Source of the DNA: an uncultured Bacteroidales bacterium
GTDB taxonomy: Bacteria; Bacteroidota; Bacteroidia; Bacteroidales; UBA3663
DNA: 7,919 nucleotides
Reading direction: 5' to 3'
Assembly: GCA_905236195.1 (NCBI GenBank)
Contig: CAJOOX010000201.1
Span: 1-7,919 of the forward strand
Made by a program: the position numbers and the translations under genes. The notes beneath the pieces were generated by a model, which was not told the DNA's origin, made no database searches, and saw only the letters and a program-made list of their open reading frames with translations. Within the stretch, counting starts at the first letter, position 1. Each line of letters opens with the position of its first letter. Below are positions 5,845-7,919 of this stretch, piece by piece.

Positions 5845-6831
5845 TTAAAGATCAAAATTCTTGAAAGAGAACACTTCATTCCGGGCGATTTCGCGACCCT
5901 GGTACTCGTTGGGTTGCCAGGTGCGAACCTCGATGGTCGGGTTGAGTCCGTTTTCAAAGTTTATCATCAGAAACAGGTAACCCACGTCGCTGTATGTCGA
6001 GGTGTTCCAGTACTGCTTGAGCGTGACGCCATATATTTTATTGCGCTTGGGATGACGGGCCACGGTCACCTCTTCAAACTTGATATTGATGTATTTGTTT
6101 TTCTTGAAGATTCGTTTCAGTTTCTCCATGTATTCAGCCTTGGACTGCACTTGATACTCGAACTTCTGGGCTCCGAGTGAACTGAGCATTGCATTTCCGT
6201 AATCCTTATCTTTCTTCTTGATTTCACGCCCTGTTATAATGAGTGCATCGTTGCTGTAAACCATATTGAGATAATCGAGATCCTTACGGTTGTAGGCCGT
6301 ACGGAAATTCTCTACAAAGTCGAGAATGATCTGACGCTGTGTCATATCATCGACGGAATGGCCCTTGAGTATGACCTGATTGTAATTGTGGGTCTCGATG
6401 GCAACGGAGACATTAATGAGCGCTCCCTCTTTATCAAATTGGAGCACGAGATCCTGATCATCGTCATCGGCAGCCAGCATACTGATGGGGATATTACGGA
6501 TCTGATATCCACCATTGACTTGCTGGATAGCCTGTTCCTTGATTTCGGAAACAGAACATAACATGGCCGAGGAGCTCCAAAGTCGGAGTATTTCCTTCTG
6601 GGTTTCTGGAAGAATAGTAGTCTCCTTGAGCGACTTCTTCAGACGCATGGCACCGGTGATATCGTTGGAGAAGGCTGTGAGAAGCTGTGATGCTTCCCGT
6701 TGGCTGCGTTCCTTAGCCAAGGAATTGGGCGCTCCTTCGATTGTTACTTTCACTTCGAACTGAGCCCGGGCATTTATCTGTGATAATCCAAATAAAAGCG
6801 AGATTAGAAAAAACAAATAAAAACGTTTCAT
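5845..6831 (-). CDS. Exported NTF2-like-fold protein (upstream paralog)
   Basis: The chosen start (ATG at 6831) gives the signal peptide MKRFYLFF...ARA|Q with cleavage after residue 23. A longer in-frame ORF begins at 6945, but its extra residues overlap the end of the upstream gene and are not signal-like. The product is 328 residues. The C-terminal NTF2-like domain spans about 167-306. It has RTAY-x2-K-D-L-D-Y-L, VYSNDALIITG, KYINIKFEEVTVARHP, GYLFLMINFE and the final EVRTWQP. The N-terminal half shares NGGYQIRNIPISML and a tryptophan near residue 85 with the paralog at 2295-3329. The two proteins therefore share one architecture and arose by duplication, though they are clearly diverged, and the upstream copy carries a D-rich loop near 122-127. 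Role: probable periplasmic binding protein, unproven. It sits 19 bases from the genes on both sides. Confidence 0.83.
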   Translation of the reverse strand: MKRFYLFFLISLLFGLSQINARAQFEVKVTIEGAPNSLAKERSQREASQLLTAFSNDITGAMRLKKSLKETTILPETQKEILRLWSSSAMLCSVSEIKEQAIQQVNGGYQIRNIPISMLAADDDDQDLVLQFDKEGALINVSVAIETHNYNQVILKGHSVDDMTQRQIILDFVENFRTAYNRKDLDYLNMVYSNDALIITGREIKKKDKDYGNAMLSSLGAQKFEYQVQSKAEYMEKLKRIFKKNKYINIKFEEVTVARHPKRNKIYGVTLKQYWNTSTYSDVGYLFLMINFENGLNPTIEVRTWQPNEYQGREIARNEVFSFKNFDL

Positions 6832-6850
6832 ATATAGTTGGTTGCTATTG

Positions 6851-7919
6851 TTATTCGAATAGATTGAGAATATTCTGTTGGGGAACATTGGTGTAGAGAT
6901 AGACGGGTATGACAGCGGTGGGGTCGAAGAGGGTCTCCCGGGCAATGGTCATCATCAGCATATTGATAAACTGGAATTTTGGGTTGTAGATGACGAGAAC
7001 GCCCGAGATTTCACGTCCGTCATTGACGAGACGTCCTACGGCAAAACTCTGGGTATTCTCATCGCAAAGAGCATTAAGGGTCTGCGCTACGGAAAGGCGA
7101 TAGCGAGGTGTCTTGAGCCCGTATTGTTTGTGGTTGATTTCCAAAACGACACGGGGCACATCAATCTGGCCCATGAGGAGGTTTTGAACTGAATGGATGG
7201 GGTCATCTGCCTGGAAGATGGGCTTGATTTCGTTCCCGTCTTTTCTGAAGAACAGGTCTGAACGGAGACTGTCGATGAGGAAAGCCGAACCGGGCAGTCG
7301 CCAGATATTGTTACCCTCGTCCCGCAGACTTTGGGCAGAAGGTATGGCAATGGACAGGCGGTCGAGCGTGGATGCTGCCAAAAGCTCGCCTATTGCAGAA
7401 TCCTGTTCGGCCTTGTCGGTTCCGAAAATCAATTCTCTGTCCTTAGGAAAAGCAATGACGAGGGAAGCATCTTGATTTTCCAGATTAAAACTATAACCGC
7501 CATCGTATTCTTTGAAGGAGGATGCGCTGGTTTCCTCAAAAAGAGGGAGACAGTCGGAGAACTGCCGGAATCTCTGATGGCCGTAAGGGTAACCGTTGAG
7601 CATCATCTTGAAACGCTCCTCGTTCATGAACTTGAGGCGTTCCTGCTCGTTCTTCATGAGAAGAACTTCGAGCATGAGTCTTTCGATGAAGTTACAGAGC
7701 ACGGGACTGGAAAGCGCTTTCAGTTCATCGGTGAATACAGACATACCCATGTGGGTAATCTGTCCGTTACCATCGTGACAGATAATGAACTGTTTTCCAC
7801 TGGCCAGCTGAGGACAGGGGAAAACGGAATCTTGCTCAGAGGCAGGCAGACAGGGCATTGCCTCCATCATGCGCTGGAAACGCGTACTTGCTTTCCCGGT
7901 GGCATCGAGGCGGAGGGGG
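6851..7919 (-). CDS. Unrecognised protein, cut by the right edge of the window
   Basis: The frame is open to the window edge. Upstream of the ATG at 7870 there are 16 more in-frame residues (PLRLDATGKASTRFQR), so that ATG is probably internal. The stretch PLRLDA|T looks like the end of a signal peptide, which would put the real start a few tens of bases beyond the window (inference). Counting from 7870, residues 1-50 contain KQFIICHDGNGQITHMGMSVF, 55-90 form a charged helix (IERLMLEVLLMKNEQERLKF), 95-165 a mixed region with YDGGYSFNLENQDASLVIAF, and 190-339 a beta-rich region ending in VIPVYLYTNVPQQNILNLFE. No catalytic motif or family signature was recognised. It is the first visible gene of the cluster and ends 19 bases before the NTF2-like gene. 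Confidence 0.72.
   Translation of the reverse strand, partial: PLRLDATGKASTRFQRMMEAMPCLPASEQDSVFPCPQLASGKQFIICHDGNGQITHMGMSVFTDELKALSSPVLCNFIERLMLEVLLMKNEQERLKFMNEERFKMMLNGYPYGHQRFRQFSDCLPLFEETSASSFKEYDGGYSFNLENQDASLVIAFPKDRELIFGTDKAEQDSAIGELLAASTLDRLSIAIPSAQSLRDEGNNIWRLPGSAFLIDSLRSDLFFRKDGNEIKPIFQADDPIHSVQNLLMGQIDVPRVVLEINHKQYGLKTPRYRLSVAQTLNALCDENTQSFAVGRLVNDGREISGVLVIYNPKFQFINMLMMTIARETLFDPTAVIPVYLYTNVPQQNILNLFE

Noticed and set aside
5826..5957. N-terminal extension of the TPR/barrel protein to an ATG at 5957
   Set aside because: The extra 44 residues overlap the end of the upstream gene and are not signal-like, while the ATG at 5825 opens a textbook signal peptide.
6832..6945. N-terminal extension of the upstream NTF2-like protein to an ATG at 6945
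   Set aside because: The extension overlaps the end of the upstream gene, and the ATG at 6831 immediately starts a signal peptide.

Overview
The window looks like chromosomal DNA from a Bacteroidota member, most likely Bacteroidales and probably Prevotella- or Bacteroides-like. The reasons are: a surface protein ending in the BspA-like repeat plus a type IX secretion (T9SS) sorting-domain pattern; start codons preceded by A-rich leaders with no Shine-Dalgarno motif; and signal peptides that mostly cleave just before a glutamine, as the 'Bacteroidetes Q-rule' describes. This placement is inferred from protein character only. No rRNA, tRNA, transposase, CRISPR array or phage gene was seen.

Layout. 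At the left edge (2-346, + strand) is the C-terminal end of a large surface protein. It converges on a minus-strand cluster of six genes that fills the rest of the window. The 145-base convergent gap (347-491) holds a nested inverted repeat: 27-bp outer arms and an inner hairpin followed by a T run. Reading the minus strand in transcription order (right to left), the cluster is: an unrecognised protein cut by the right edge (6851-7919); an NTF2-like-fold protein (5845-6831); a TPR plus outer-membrane-barrel-like protein (4305-5825); a 164-base non-coding gap with two kinds of short repeat (4141-4304); an unrecognised exported protein (3358-4140); a second NTF2-like protein paralogous to the first (2295-3329); and a protein with three PEGA domains and C-terminal Sel1 repeats (492-2294). 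No gene-free stretch exceeds 300 bases.

How the genes may work together. Intergenic distances are 19, 19, 164, 28 and 0 bases, so this is probably one operon, or two transcription units split at the 164-base gap. The five genes with a visible N-terminus all begin with a signal peptide, and the sixth may do so just outside the window, so the products should act in the periplasm or outer membrane. None carries a recognisable enzyme active site. The set consists of scaffolds and binding folds (PEGA, Sel1, TPR, NTF2-like, a possible beta-barrel). It reads as an envelope-associated protein assembly of unknown function. It is the best candidate here for an undescribed system, but the sequence alone gives no direct evidence of its role.
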